Positions 25,073-34,254 of a stretch of 64,000 nt of DNA are shown here, piece after piece (within the stretch, counting starts at the first letter, position 1; each line of letters opens with the position of its first letter). A model generated the notes under the pieces. That model was not told the DNA's origin, ran no database searches, and worked only from the letters and a program-made list of their open reading frames with translations. The DNA lies in contig CAYOZN010000001.1 of the NCBI GenBank assembly GCA_964408455.1, positions 124,001-188,000 of the forward strand. Reading direction: 5' to 3'. The position numbers and the translations under genes are program-made. This DNA comes from CAYOZN01 sp964408455. GTDB lineage: Bacteria; Planctomycetota; Phycisphaerae; UBA1845; UTPLA1.

Positions 25073-25451
25073 TGACTGACCGTCGGGGAACGGTGATCAA
25101 TTCTAATGCGTAGCGGAATGACCGGCGCAGGACGCCTTGCCGCGCGGCTGCATTCGCTCTGCGCCGCCGCGCGCTCCGGGTTGCGCCGGGTTGCGCCGGA
25201 TTGCGCCGGGTAAAAAAAACCGCGGCGCGCGCAGGTTTATGCCCGATTGCGGATTTTTCCGCGGCCTGCTGACGCACGAGTACAGAAATTGGCAAAAACA
25301 CTCAATAATTTTTTTGCCGCGAATCGAACGCCGGTCGATCGAGCATCGTTTGCAAATGCGCCGATGCGTCGACTTTTGCCCGTGCGGACCTGATGAAATT
25401 TGAATATGATTTGACGATCCGTTTGTACGCTATCGCACCTAAGGGTCATTC
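25073..25451. other. 379-base gap with a short tandem repeat
   Basis: No gene. It contains the decamer repeat at 25178-25210, an A-run with GC palindromes just after it, and an AT-rich stretch 25290-25430 that should contain the promoter of the radical SAM gene. TTGACG at 25411-25416 is the best -35 candidate, but its -10 spacing is short. Confidence 0.5.
25178..25210 (+). repeat. Three tandem copies of a GGGTTGCGCC decamer
   Basis: Units GGGTTGCGCC, GGGTTGCGCC and GGATTGCGCC, then GGG, followed by TAAAAAAAACC. The array is short and could be a protein-binding site cluster or replication slippage. Confidence 0.7.
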
Positions 25452-26924
25452 ATGAATATCCTGCTCGTCTGGCCGCGCACACCCGACACCTTCTGGAACT
25501 TTCGGCACGTCCTGCCCTTCATCGCCCGCCGGGCCGCCCACATCCCGCTCGGCCTGCTGACCGTCGCGGGGATGCTGCCACGAAATTGGCACCTTAAGCT
25601 CGTCGATCTGAACGTCGATCAGCTCGGCGACGACATCATCGACTGGGCCGACTGCGTCTTCCTCTCGGCCATGCTCATTCAGGCCGAGTCGGCGCGGCAG
25701 ATCATCGCCCGCTGCCATGGCCGCGGCCGAACGCTCGTGGCCGGCGGACCACTCTTCACGACCGGCCGCGATCGCTTTCCCGAAGTGCGACACGTCGTTT
25801 CGGGCGAAGCCGAGGACGTGATCCCGCAACTGATTGCCGACCTGGAGTCCGGAACGCTCCAGCCGCTCTACGAGTCCGCCGCCAGGCCGGATGTGGCGAA
25901 CACGCCGCCGCCGCGGTGGGACCTGCTGAATCTGCGGCACTATGCCACGATGTCGGTCCAGTTTTCCCGGGGTTGCCCGTTTAATTGCGAGTTCTGCGAC
26001 GTCATCGTTTTGAACGGGCGCACGCCGCGGATCAAGTCGCCGGCTCAGCTGATCGCCGAGCTCGACGCGCTCCTCGACGCAGGCTGGAACGGGCCGATCT
26101 TCTTTGTCGATGACAATTTCATCGGGAATCGCGCCCGCGTGAAGCCGCTCCTGCGCGAAATCATCGACTGGCGGCGGCGGCGGCGCGTGCCGTCCACCTT
26201 CACGACCCAGGCCTCGCTCAACCTTGCCGACGATCCGGAGCTGATGCGGCTGATGGTCGAGGCCGGCTTCAAGCGCGTCTTTATCGGCATTGAAAGCCCT
26301 CAGGTTGAGAGCCTTGTCGAGTGCGCCAAGGTCCAGAACGCCAAGCGCGACCTGGTCGCCTCGGTCAGGCGAATCCACAGCCACGGCCTGGAAGTCATGG
26401 GCGGCTTCATTGTCGGGTTCGACAGCGATACGCCCGGCATCTTCGAGCAGCAACTCCGATTCATCCGCGAGGCCGGCGTGGTGACGGCCATGGTCGGCCT
26501 GCTGACCGCACTGCCCGGCACGCAACTCTTTCAGCGGCTGACGCGCGAGGGTCGCCTGCTTGGCCACAGCAGCGGCAACAATCTCGATGCGATGATGAAC
26601 TTCGTCCCGCGGCTCGATCGCCAGATGCTGATCGACGGCTATCGGCGCCTGGTGAACAGGCTCTACGCTCCCCGGGAATACTATGCCCGCATCCTCGCAT
26701 TCCTGCGGGATTATCGCCCATCCGGCCCGCCGGCCAAACCGCGGCTGGAGGAGTTTCGCGCCTTCATCAAGTCACTCTGGATCATGGGCGTGGCCACGCG
26801 CGGCAGGCGGGAGTTCTGGAAGTTTCTGACGCGTACGGCCCTGTTTCACCGGGATGCCTTTAACGAGGCACTCACGCTTGCGATCACCGGCCACCACTTC
26901 CGCAAGATCGCGGCCTCGCTCTAG
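25452..26924 (+). CDS. Cobalamin-binding radical SAM protein (DUF4070 type)
   Basis: 490 residues. The N-terminal Rossmann-like B12-binding domain spans about 1-140 (MNILLVWPRTPDTFW, LVAGGPLFTT). The radical SAM core begins at SRGCPFNCEFCDV, giving the CxxxCxxC that binds the [4Fe-4S] cluster, and continues with FFVDDNFIGNR and VFIGIESPQVESL. The C-terminal region LPGTQLFQRL...FVPRLDRQMLIDGYRRL is that of DUF4070 proteins, a group that includes hopanoid C-2 methylase HpnP and many uncharacterised enzymes. The substrate cannot be read from sequence. AAGGG lies 6 bases before the ATG. It converges with the SRPBCC gene, 7 bases apart. Confidence 0.88.
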   Translation: MNILLVWPRTPDTFWNFRHVLPFIARRAAHIPLGLLTVAGMLPRNWHLKLVDLNVDQLGDDIIDWADCVFLSAMLIQAESARQIIARCHGRGRTLVAGGPLFTTGRDRFPEVRHVVSGEAEDVIPQLIADLESGTLQPLYESAARPDVANTPPPRWDLLNLRHYATMSVQFSRGCPFNCEFCDVIVLNGRTPRIKSPAQLIAELDALLDAGWNGPIFFVDDNFIGNRARVKPLLREIIDWRRRRRVPSTFTTQASLNLADDPELMRLMVEAGFKRVFIGIESPQVESLVECAKVQNAKRDLVASVRRIHSHGLEVMGGFIVGFDSDTPGIFEQQLRFIREAGVVTAMVGLLTALPGTQLFQRLTREGRLLGHSSGNNLDAMMNFVPRLDRQMLIDGYRRLVNRLYAPREYYARILAFLRDYRPSGPPAKPRLEEFRAFIKSLWIMGVATRGRREFWKFLTRTALFHRDAFNEALTLAITGHHFRKIAASL

Positions 26925-26931
26925 GCAAGTG

Positions 26932-27399
26932 TCATTGGCGCGACCTTGTTGCGAGGTGGCTGCCGATCCATGCCGCCCATCGGTTCATTTTCTCCGCGTA
27001 GGCGCCTTGCGTCATCGCCGCGATCTCGCGGTTGCCTGCCTCGGAGAGGCCGATGAACGTGTATGCCACCGTCACGTCGGTCGATGCGCTGACCTTCGAC
27101 TCGCAATGGACGCGAACGCGGGCCACGTATCGCCCGGATTCCACGCGATGGTATTCCACGCTGTGCGCCGCACGGTCCAGTTCCGAGATGATCCACACCG
27201 CCTCGCCGGACTCCTCCTGCGTTCGGAAGATCTGTCCCCTCTCCCAGGCGGCGCCCGCGGGAAAGAGCAGTTCCGGATTCCAGCCGGGCACCCAGCCGCG
27301 TTCGCCCACGGGCGAAAACAGGGGGAAGGCGTCGTCGATCGGCGCGTCCACCGTGAGGCGACCGGTCAATGTGATCGAGTTGGGCGTAAAGGCATGCAT
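26932..27399 (-). CDS. SRPBCC/START-like ligand-binding protein
   Basis: 155 residues with AAGGAG upstream of the ATG at 27399. The N-terminal strand pattern LTGRLTVDAPIDDAFPLFSPVGER, the middle strand EAVWIISELDRAAHSVEYHR and the long C-terminal helix EIAAMTQGAYAEKMNRWAAW fit the helix-grip fold of polyketide-cyclase/SRPBCC proteins, which bind hydrophobic ligands in a central cavity. No catalytic residues are evident. It lies downstream of the RRM gene on the same strand but beyond that gene's terminator. Confidence 0.75.
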   Translation of the reverse strand: MHAFTPNSITLTGRLTVDAPIDDAFPLFSPVGERGWVPGWNPELLFPAGAAWERGQIFRTQEESGEAVWIISELDRAAHSVEYHRVESGRYVARVRVHCESKVSASTDVTVAYTFIGLSEAGNREIAAMTQGAYAEKMNRWAAWIGSHLATRSRQ

Positions 27400-27453
27400 T
27401 TATTGCTCCTTGATAGAAGTGGCCAGTCGATTGGTTCTCGAACTGTGCGCAAT

Positions 27454-27481
27454 AAAAAAGGAGGCTGCCGAAGCAGCCTCC
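27454..27481 (-). terminator. Rho-independent terminator of the RRM gene
   Basis: On the minus strand GGAGGCTGC - TTCG - GCAGCCTCC is followed by six T. It ends the RRM transcript about 80 bases after its stop codon. Confidence 0.92.
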
Positions 27482-27561
27482 CGGTTCATCGTAGATTTTG
27501 TTGCGTCCTGCCGCGAATCCACGCCCGCGCTGCGGGCGTCAACTCGACGGCACGAGCCGGC

Positions 27562-27936
27562 TTACCAGCCGCCGCGGTCTCGTCCGCCGCCGCCGCCGCC
27601 GTAGCCGCCGCGACCGCCGCCGCTGCGGCCACCGCGTCCGCCACCGCCGCCGCCACCGCCGAAGCCGCCACGACCGCCGCCGCCTTCGGTCTTGGGCCGG
27701 GCCTCATTGACCGTCAGGGTGCGGCCGTCGTGCTGCTGGCCGTTAAGTGCCGCGATGGCGGCATCTGCCTCGTCATTCGAGGCCATCTCCACGAAGCCGA
27801 ATCCCTTGCTGCGGCCGCTGGCGCGGTCGGCAATGACTTCGGCGCTGTTGACCTGTCCGTGCTGTGCAAACAGCCGCTCGAGGTCGGAACCGGTGGTGTT
27901 GTAGGACAGGTTGCCTACATACAACTTCTTGCTCAT
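27562..27936 (-). CDS. Glycine-rich RNA-binding protein (single RRM)
   Basis: 124 residues from the ATG at 27936 with AGGAG 10 bases upstream. The RRM spans 1-80 with RNP2 LYVGNL and RNP1 KGFGFVEM, followed by a C-terminal tail of Gly/Arg repeats (RGG-like boxes). This is the form of the bacterial and cyanobacterial Rbp family and of plant glycine-rich RNA chaperones, many of them cold-induced. A strong promoter at 28108-28135 gives it a leader of about 165 bases, consistent with post-transcriptional control. The tail is encoded by GGC/CCG-rich repeat DNA. Confidence 0.93.
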   Translation of the reverse strand: MSKKLYVGNLSYNTTGSDLERLFAQHGQVNSAEVIADRASGRSKGFGFVEMASNDEADAAIAALNGQQHDGRTLTVNEARPKTEGGGGRGGFGGGGGGGGRGGRSGGGRGGYGGGGGGRDRGGW

Positions 27937-28107
27937 GCACAATACTCCTGTGTCCAGAGCGATGACCCGAATCGTTTTGCTTTCAGGGGTCCTTGAAAGG
28001 GGCTCACACGTGCCCGGCGGTAGGAGCAGGCGAAGATGGCAAGAAGGACGGGCTCTCTTCGGAAACCGTTGCACTCAAAGCCGGTCGTCAGTTCCAACCA
28101 ACGCGTT

Positions 28108-28135
28108 AGTATAGGTATGGCGCGCAAACTGGCAA
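28108..28135 (-). promoter_or_regulatory. Sigma70-type promoter of the RRM gene
   Basis: On the minus strand: -35 TTGCCA (28135-28130), 16-base spacer, -10 TATACT (28113-28108). The transcription start should be near 28101, leaving a 5' leader of about 165 bases before the ATG at 27936. Confidence 0.65.
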
Positions 28136-28205
28136 GAAAAATCGGCCGTATCCCGGATGAATCGCTCGCAAAGGCTTTTTGGCAAAGGGGTTAGGGCGGC
28201 GGGTG

Positions 28206-30074
28206 TCAGCCCGCCCGCCGCGCGACGGCTACTTCCGCAGACCCCCGAATGATACCGAGCGGCACAAACGAGGCCTGTGGCGTTCCCGGCAGGGCGTGGT
28301 CGGCGCAATCGCCCTGCACGTTTCGCATGGGGATCCTGCTGTGGGGAACTTCGCGCCTGCGCGAAATTCTGCCGCGGAACAGGCGTACCGCCCAGCCGAG
28401 GGTGCGGCGAATGGTCTGCGAGACGCCCCACATGCCGAGCACCTGCATGCCGGCATCGGCCAGGTAGAGCCTGCTGAGCGGCCGCACGACAGCAATGGCA
28501 AAACGGATCGGGTTATAAAAGTAGAGATAGGCCGCCATGATGTTGAGTTGCTTGCGCCATGGCTGCTTGTGCTCGGAGGCGACGACGTAATTGCCGTCGA
28601 GCATGTGGGACTCGACCCGACGGCCGTCCACGCTGTCGTAGGCAAGGCCGCTGGTGAAGGTGCCTTCGTAAAGCTGTGAGCCGGTTGCGGGCGTGATCAT
28701 CAGGACCTGAAGGCTGACGGCGCCGGCCTTGCGCAGCAGGCGGGCCTGATTGATCAGGCCGTATGGCTTGCCCGGCGAGTAGAGCGGCTGTGAATCGTGG
28801 TGCATCATCATCGGCATGGGGTTAACGCCGTGTTGTTGAAGCAGCCGGAATGCTTCGGTGGTGCGATCGACGCTCTGGCCCTTTTTGATCAGTGTCGCCG
28901 TCATGTCTTCGACGCCGATCCAAAGGGCGCGAACACCCGCGTTGCGCACGACCGGAATGCAGTCGCGAAGCTGAAGCGTGTCGTGGACGGTGACTTCAGT
29001 TCCCCAGCGGATCTTTTTACGGACCGGCTGGCCATCGATCTTGATCTTGGCGAGCGTCTCCACGATTTCGAGCGTGCGTTCCCGATGGTTGAAGAAGTTG
29101 TCGTCAGCGCCGAAAAAGTATTTCAGGCCGAATTCTCCATGAAGCCGGTGAAATTCTTCGGCGATGCGCAGGCCGCTCTTGACGCGGTGTTGACGCTGGT
29201 TGTAGGCCGGAATCGGGCAATAGGGACAGTTAAATTTGCAGCCGAAGGTGAGCACGACGGAAGCGATGGGGCTGTATCTGCGGACGCTGCCGGCCGGCAG
29301 TGCGCGAGCCGCGAGCGTCTCGTGGCGGCTGGGCGGCTCAAGCAGGCGATAGCCCGCCACGGGATCGGGTAATTCGTCCAGATCGCCGACCAGGCGCTGC
29401 ACGCCGGTGTCGATCAGTTCATCGGCCGTGCCCCTGTGATCGGTCCGGGCGTAGACGAGACCTGGTATGCCTTCGAGCAGGCCGCTGTCGCGGGCCCGCA
29501 GGAAGGCATCGCGCACCGGCGTTCCCGGCGTGCGCATCGACAGCACCGCCTCGATGAGGCTGAGGAGAACGAATTCTTCTCCGGTGACCGCGATGTCGGC
29601 GTTCATGTTGTCGCGCGGATCGCTGCTGAAGACGTCCCACGGTTCGTAGATGGTCTTCGGCCCGCCGACAATGATGAGCGGGCGGTACTCGGCGTCGATG
29701 CGGCAGGCGTCACGAATCAGCCGCTTGCACTCGGCCGAGTGAATCTGCATGGAGGAGACCATGAAGATGTCGGGGATGCGGCCATCGAGCCGCATGCGGG
29801 AGGGGCGGAAATTGCGATTCCATTGCTGGAGTACGATGCGGGTTTTCTCGAAACCTGCGTCGGCCATGGCCGAGCCGACGGCGCGCACGCCCGCGGGGGC
29901 CATGCGCAAGTCGGCATAAATAAACGGGAGCATGCGCGTTCGATGGTCGAAGGCGCAGGCAATAACGGTCGTGAGATCGTGTTGCGGAGCCATTCGCCTG
30001 AGGCGATGGCGGAGGTTTTTGAGTTCGCCGGGCTTGAGAAGTTCGTCGCCGCGTTGTCTGCGGGGCAGTTCCAA
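28206..30074 (-). CDS. Second B12-dependent-type radical SAM protein
   Basis: 622 residues from a TTG at 30074 that has GGAGG 7 bases upstream; an ATG at 29993 would remove 27 residues and has no clear ribosome site. The N-terminal B12-binding-like domain spans about 60-200 (IPDIFMVSSMQIHSAECKRL, RPLIIVGGPKTIYEP). The radical SAM core starts at TFGCKFNCPYCPIP (CxxxCxxC) and includes FFGADDNFFNHRERTLEIVE. A long C-terminal region has the membrane-associating look seen in lipid-modifying members of this superfamily. It is the last gene of the minus run that includes the Ino1/UbiA operon, 129 bases downstream of the phosphatase. The substrate is unknown; a prenyl or polyol lipid is a reasonable guess from the neighbours. 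Confidence 0.85.
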   Translation of the reverse strand: MELPRRQRGDELLKPGELKNLRHRLRRMAPQHDLTTVIACAFDHRTRMLPFIYADLRMAPAGVRAVGSAMADAGFEKTRIVLQQWNRNFRPSRMRLDGRIPDIFMVSSMQIHSAECKRLIRDACRIDAEYRPLIIVGGPKTIYEPWDVFSSDPRDNMNADIAVTGEEFVLLSLIEAVLSMRTPGTPVRDAFLRARDSGLLEGIPGLVYARTDHRGTADELIDTGVQRLVGDLDELPDPVAGYRLLEPPSRHETLAARALPAGSVRRYSPIASVVLTFGCKFNCPYCPIPAYNQRQHRVKSGLRIAEEFHRLHGEFGLKYFFGADDNFFNHRERTLEIVETLAKIKIDGQPVRKKIRWGTEVTVHDTLQLRDCIPVVRNAGVRALWIGVEDMTATLIKKGQSVDRTTEAFRLLQQHGVNPMPMMMHHDSQPLYSPGKPYGLINQARLLRKAGAVSLQVLMITPATGSQLYEGTFTSGLAYDSVDGRRVESHMLDGNYVVASEHKQPWRKQLNIMAAYLYFYNPIRFAIAVVRPLSRLYLADAGMQVLGMWGVSQTIRRTLGWAVRLFRGRISRRREVPHSRIPMRNVQGDCADHALPGTPQASFVPLGIIRGSAEVAVARRAG

Positions 30075-30203
30075 GAGCGAGCCTCCGTGCGGTCAGGGCG
30101 GATTTACGGCACCGCGGGATCCGGACCTGTGAAAACCAAGCCTAGGTATAACGCCAATTACATGCGGCCGTCAAATGAAAAGCGGTGGCTGGAAGACGCG
30201 GGG

Positions 30204-31517
30204 TCAGTCGAGGTACTGCTGCACCAGATAAGAGATGTCTGTGTCTTTCAGAGGCGTCCCGCCGATGCCCGGTGTCAAACCACTGGACACGAGGCAGCCG
30301 AATTGGTCGGCGAGAGTGGCCGGTGCACCGTGGCTGCCCCTGACAAGTGACGCATCCAGCGGTATGCCTCCGGCCGCAGGGTCGAAGAACAACTCGACCG
30401 GATCGTAGCCGGGTTTGGCGTGGATATCGACGGTGCGGGCGAATGGCGGTGCCTTGGCACTGTCGTGCCACCAGTAATAGGCGAGCCACGTGTCCGGCTC
30501 GCATACGAGCACCACTTCGCCCGATCGTGGATGGTCGACCTGCCGGCGCGACCGGTCTCTTCCGACCAGCACTTCTGCGATGCCGTCCACGCCCTCGAAC
30601 AGGCCGGCAGCCGCGTCGATTTCGCCGGCTTCCTTCACATAGACGTGGGCGAACTGATGGTCGACGACGGCAAAGGCGGTGCTGCCGGGCACGTCGAGGT
30701 ATTCGTGATCGCCGCGCGATTCAATTCGTGCAAGTCCGGCGTCACGCAAAACGCGGTTTGGATAAAGTACACGCGAGACGTCTGTCATCGCGTACTCGCT
30801 GACGACGAGGAACGCAGCCTTCTCGATATCCAGGGCTGCGACGCCGTCCAGGAGGCGGCCGAGCTGCTCGTCGGCCTCACGGCAGGCTTGCGCCTGCTGC
30901 GGGCTGTCCGGGCCGAACTTCTGAGCCTGATAATCCAGATGGGGCAGGTAAACGTGATTGAACGCCGGCCGTTCGCGTTGAAAGAGCCATAGGGCGGCGT
31001 TGATGATCCACCGGGACGAGTCGATGCCGGCCAGTGGTCCCCAGTAGTTCATCAGGGGAAAGTGGCCAATGTCGGCGAGGAGTTTGTCGTACAGGCCTTC
31101 GGGTTTGGCGTAGCACCACAACTCGGTGCGACCGTCAGGATGGTGCCGGGGTTCGGGAGTGATGATGAAATCGGCGGCGGCGTCCTTGATGTTCTGCGTC
31201 ATCCAGGCGGACTGGGAGATGCCGCGGGCGGCAAGCACATTCCAAAGCTGCGGGCCCTGGATGAGGCCGTTGCGCCCGATCCACAGTTCCACTTCGCCGC
31301 GATCCCGATGAAAGAAGCCATTGCCGATGATGCCGTGCTCCTGGGGCGTTCGGCCGGTCAGCATGCTGGCCTGGACCGGCGATGTGACGCAGGGAAACGT
31401 CGGCACGAGATCGGCAATCGCGCCGCACGAGGCGAGCTCGCGGAGGCGGGGCATGTGTACGAGATCGCGCGCCCTCAGGCCGGGCACGGAAACAAAGAAG
31501 AGCGTGTCACAAGGCAT
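30204..31517 (-). CDS. Type I phosphodiesterase/alkaline-phosphatase-superfamily protein (EboF-like)
   Basis: 437 residues. The nucleophile motif of the nucleotide pyrophosphatase family is visible as FPCVTSPVQASMLTGRTPQE (catalytic Thr in CVTSP, about residue 45), followed by GIIGNGFF. A metal-binding region VVSEYAMTDVSRVLYP lies near residue 240. There is no signal peptide, so it is probably cytoplasmic. It is the last gene of the operon with Ino1, two TIM barrels and UbiA. A protein of this type is EboF in ebo clusters. It is predicted to hydrolyse a phosphate mono- or diester of the pathway intermediate. Confidence 0.82.
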   Translation of the reverse strand: MPCDTLFFVSVPGLRARDLVHMPRLRELASCGAIADLVPTFPCVTSPVQASMLTGRTPQEHGIIGNGFFHRDRGEVELWIGRNGLIQGPQLWNVLAARGISQSAWMTQNIKDAAADFIITPEPRHHPDGRTELWCYAKPEGLYDKLLADIGHFPLMNYWGPLAGIDSSRWIINAALWLFQRERPAFNHVYLPHLDYQAQKFGPDSPQQAQACREADEQLGRLLDGVAALDIEKAAFLVVSEYAMTDVSRVLYPNRVLRDAGLARIESRGDHEYLDVPGSTAFAVVDHQFAHVYVKEAGEIDAAAGLFEGVDGIAEVLVGRDRSRRQVDHPRSGEVVLVCEPDTWLAYYWWHDSAKAPPFARTVDIHAKPGYDPVELFFDPAAGGIPLDASLVRGSHGAPATLADQFGCLVSSGLTPGIGGTPLKDTDISYLVQQYLD

Positions 31518-31577
31518 CGGTTAATTCCCATTATCGCGGTCTGGCAATCGGCAAACCGAGGAAACTGCATGGCACGC

Positions 31578-32447
31578 TCAGCCCTGAACCCCCTCGTGGC
31601 CGGCGAGGATGGGGGGCATCAGCGCGCTGAGGAAGTCGTAGCCTTTCCGGGCGGCGGAAACGGCGTCGAAACCGTGGCGGCTGAGCTCGACGTTGACGGT
31701 TCCGTGGTATGCCGCGGCATCGAGGGCCTTGAAGATGGCGGCGAAGTCCATTTCGCCTTCGCCGAACATCAGGTGTTCGTGCGTGCCGCGGCGCATGTCC
31801 TCGATGTGGATGTTGTAGATTTCCGCCGACCACTCGCGGATGCGTTCGTCCGGCGTGCCGTCGCCGAGGCAGTGAACGTGGCCGAGGTCGAGCGTGAGGC
31901 CGAAGCGCGGGTGGTTCAGCTCGCGGGCGAGGCGGGCATACTGATCCATGCGCTCGATGAACATGCCGGGTTCGGGCTCGAAGGCAAGGAACACGTCGCG
32001 CTGGACGGCCAGCGTCAACAGGCGATCGCAGGTGTCGATCAACAGGGGCCAGTTATCGGCATCGCTGGTGCCGGGTTCGGCGGCGCCGGACCAGAAGCTG
32101 ACACACTCGGCCTCGAGAATCGCGGCAATCTGCATGGCGCGATCAAGAAAGTCGATCCGCCGGGCGCGGTTTTCGTCATTGGGGGTGATCAGCGTGGGCC
32201 AGTGCTTGCGCCAGGGATCGAGCAGAAATCGCGAGCCGGTCTCGACGACGCAGCAGAGGTTACGGGCCTGGAGGCGCTGTTTGATTCGATGGGCCTGCTG
32301 CCGGAAATCGTCGGCGTAGGGATTCAGGGCGTGGTGGTCGAGGGTGATGGCGACGGAGTCGTAGCCGATTTCGGCGAGGATGTCGATGGCGTCCTCGATG
32401 CGATGGTGAGCGAAACCGTTGGTGTTGTATCCGAGTTCGTAGGGCAT
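31578..32447 (-). CDS. Sugar-phosphate isomerase/epimerase-like TIM barrel, copy 2
   Basis: 289 residues from the ATG at 32447 (MPYELGYNTNGF), 20 bases after the UbiA stop; the frame is open further upstream only inside the UbiA gene. Xylose-isomerase-like barrel features: YDSVAITLDHHAL, LLTLAVQRDVFLAFEPEPGMF (metal-ligand Glu), FGLTLDLGHVHCLGD (Asp/His ligands), YNIHIEDMRRGTHEH and GTVNVELSRHG. The protein aligns in overall pattern with the other barrel at 33388-34254. EboE of ebo clusters has this fold. The reaction is unknown, perhaps isomerisation of an inositol or sugar moiety. Confidence 0.82.
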   Translation of the reverse strand: MPYELGYNTNGFAHHRIEDAIDILAEIGYDSVAITLDHHALNPYADDFRQQAHRIKQRLQARNLCCVVETGSRFLLDPWRKHWPTLITPNDENRARRIDFLDRAMQIAAILEAECVSFWSGAAEPGTSDADNWPLLIDTCDRLLTLAVQRDVFLAFEPEPGMFIERMDQYARLARELNHPRFGLTLDLGHVHCLGDGTPDERIREWSAEIYNIHIEDMRRGTHEHLMFGEGEMDFAAIFKALDAAAYHGTVNVELSRHGFDAVSAARKGYDFLSALMPPILAGHEGVQG

Positions 32448-32467
32448 GCGCTCTTCTTGTGCCGGAA

Positions 32468-33391
32468 TCAGGTGGAGTAGATCCACCTGCCGGTCAGGAT
32501 GGTCGGCACCAGCAGGGCCAGTACGCACAGTCCCGCCTGCCAACCCTGTGCCGCCGCGGCAATAACGGCGTCGAACACGATGATACCGAAGATCAGGGTT
32601 TTCATCGCGTGCTGCACCAGAAGCGGCGCAGGGATTCGGATGGTACGCCAGCCGATGCGCGCCAGGTGGATGAGAAGTGCCAGCCACAGGACCAGCGTAA
32701 AGCTGGCAAACTGGCTCATGGCCGCGGCCACGGTGCCCATGACGACAACGGCGATCAGGATGCCGGCCAGTCCGGTGATGAGCCGCCGCGGGCGAATCTC
32801 GCCGGCCTCGTCGCGGCCGAACCAAGTCAGCGACGCGACATAGAGCGCGAAAGTGCCCGCGAGGAAGAGGATGGGGCGGACGTTGGCCTCGTTGACGTCG
32901 GCGAGCAGTGACGCGCCGAGCAGCAGGTTCAGTCCTCGGCACAGGCCCATGACGGCCGGGCCCAGGACAGTGGTTTTCGCGAGCCAGTTGTATACCACGA
33001 TGCCGGCGAGCAGGGCGACGGCGATCCAGAGTGAATAGTTGTCGGATTGAAAGACAGCTGCAATGCCATCGCCGCGACGCCCGGCGAGGGCGGCGGCGGC
33101 AAGACCGGCGGCGCAGAGCGTGGCCGCGAGCGTTCTCGCCGCGGCCGGTGACACTCTTCCGGAGGGCAGCGGGCGATCGGGGCGTTCAGTTCGGTCGATG
33201 TGTATGTCGGCCAGATCGTTCATCACAATGCCGGCGGCATAGAGGCAGGCCGAGCAGATGAGCAATCCGGCGAGGCGGGGCGATATGTTGAGCGATTCGG
33301 AGACGAGCCAGTATCCCGCGAAGATGTCGGCCAAAGCCGTGAAAATGTTGGGCAGCCGCACTAACTGGAGATAGGCGCGAACGCGGCTCAT
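32468..33391 (-). CDS. UbiA-family prenyltransferase (EboC-like)
   Basis: 307 residues with about nine membrane helices. The first Asp-rich motif is NDLADIHIDRTERPDRPLPS (NDxxDxxxD, about residues 58-66), the Mg-pyrophosphate site of UbiA enzymes. The second is degenerate: WFGRDEAGEIRPRR. It transfers a polyprenyl group to an acceptor at the membrane. It overlaps the upstream barrel gene by 4 bases (33388-33391) and is followed by the second barrel after 20 bases. The acceptor is unknown; with Ino1 in the operon an inositol-derived polyol is plausible. Confidence 0.88.
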   Translation of the reverse strand: MSRVRAYLQLVRLPNIFTALADIFAGYWLVSESLNISPRLAGLLICSACLYAAGIVMNDLADIHIDRTERPDRPLPSGRVSPAAARTLAATLCAAGLAAAALAGRRGDGIAAVFQSDNYSLWIAVALLAGIVVYNWLAKTTVLGPAVMGLCRGLNLLLGASLLADVNEANVRPILFLAGTFALYVASLTWFGRDEAGEIRPRRLITGLAGILIAVVVMGTVAAAMSQFASFTLVLWLALLIHLARIGWRTIRIPAPLLVQHAMKTLIFGIIVFDAVIAAAAQGWQAGLCVLALLVPTILTGRWIYST

Positions 33392-34254
33392 AGGCGTGTG
33401 GCGATTGATTCGAGATATTCCCGGGCGGCGCGACCTGCCCCGTCCGGATCGTCCACGAATGGATACAGTTCAACGGTGATCCAATCTGTGTAGTTGCTGT
33501 CGCGGATGGCGCGGAGCGTCGCCGCGAAATCGATGGCGCCAGTGCCGGGCACGAGGTGGTGGTGGACGCGGGTCGCGGCAATGTCCTCGATGTGGTAGTG
33601 CCTCGTGTGCGACACCATGCGAGGCACCCATTCGGCCGGCTCCTCGTCGACACAGTAGGCATGGCCGATATCGAAATTCAACCCCATGAAAGGAGAGTCG
33701 AGTCGATCGCGCAATTCGAGATACTGCTCGAAGCGCTCGATCAGCAGGCGGGGTTCGGGCTCGACGAGGAGCAGCACTCCTTCGCGTTCGGCGTGTTCGA
33801 CGACGGGCTTGAGCATCTCGACGAAGAGATCGAGGGCGGCGGCCCAGGTACGCCGGTCGGCATTGCCGGCGGCTGCGAGCGGGCCGCCGGGCTCGGTCGT
33901 GATGCAGGGGGCGCCCAGCTTTCGTGCCATGGTCAGGGCATCGCGGGTATGCCGTATGCGGATGGCGCGATAGTCCGCGTCGGGCTCGATCCAGCTCGGG
34001 TGCCAGTAGGGCTGGCGCTGGTCGCCGATTTTGTTCATCATGAAGGCGTTGATGTTGGAGATGGTCAGCCGGTGATGATCGAGGGCCGCCCGGGTGGCGT
34101 CGAGGGTGGCATCGGACGTTTCGGCCGGCCATAGGTGCGGCGTGTCGGCCATCAGCTCGACGCCGCGATAGCCGAGGGCGGCGATGCGGGGCAAGGCCTC
34201 GTGAAGCGGGAAACGCATGTAGGCATTGGTGCTGTAAGCGAGCTGGAGGTTCAA
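33388..34254 (-). CDS. Sugar-phosphate isomerase/epimerase-like TIM barrel, copy 1 (EboE-like)
   Basis: 288 residues. Barrel strands and metal ligands: ALGYRGVELMADTPHL, CITTEPGGPLAA, GVLLLVEPEPRLLIERF, FMGLNFDIGHAYCVDEEP, HYHIEDIAATRVHHH and WITVELYPFVDDP. Glu, Asp/His and Glu at the expected positions indicate a divalent-metal enzyme. It overlaps Ino1 upstream (34251-34254) and UbiA downstream (33388-33391) by ATGA, so the three are translationally coupled and probably act in successive steps. Confidence 0.82.
   Translation of the reverse strand: MNLQLAYSTNAYMRFPLHEALPRIAALGYRGVELMADTPHLWPAETSDATLDATRAALDHHRLTISNINAFMMNKIGDQRQPYWHPSWIEPDADYRAIRIRHTRDALTMARKLGAPCITTEPGGPLAAAGNADRRTWAAALDLFVEMLKPVVEHAEREGVLLLVEPEPRLLIERFEQYLELRDRLDSPFMGLNFDIGHAYCVDEEPAEWVPRMVSHTRHYHIEDIAATRVHHHLVPGTGAIDFAATLRAIRDSNYTDWITVELYPFVDDPDGAGRAAREYLESIATRL

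Noticed and set aside
31062..32480. Long plus-strand frame opposite the TIM barrel and phosphatase genes
   Set aside because: It is antisense to two well-supported, motif-bearing genes and encodes a composition-driven Gly/Val/Asp-rich sequence.
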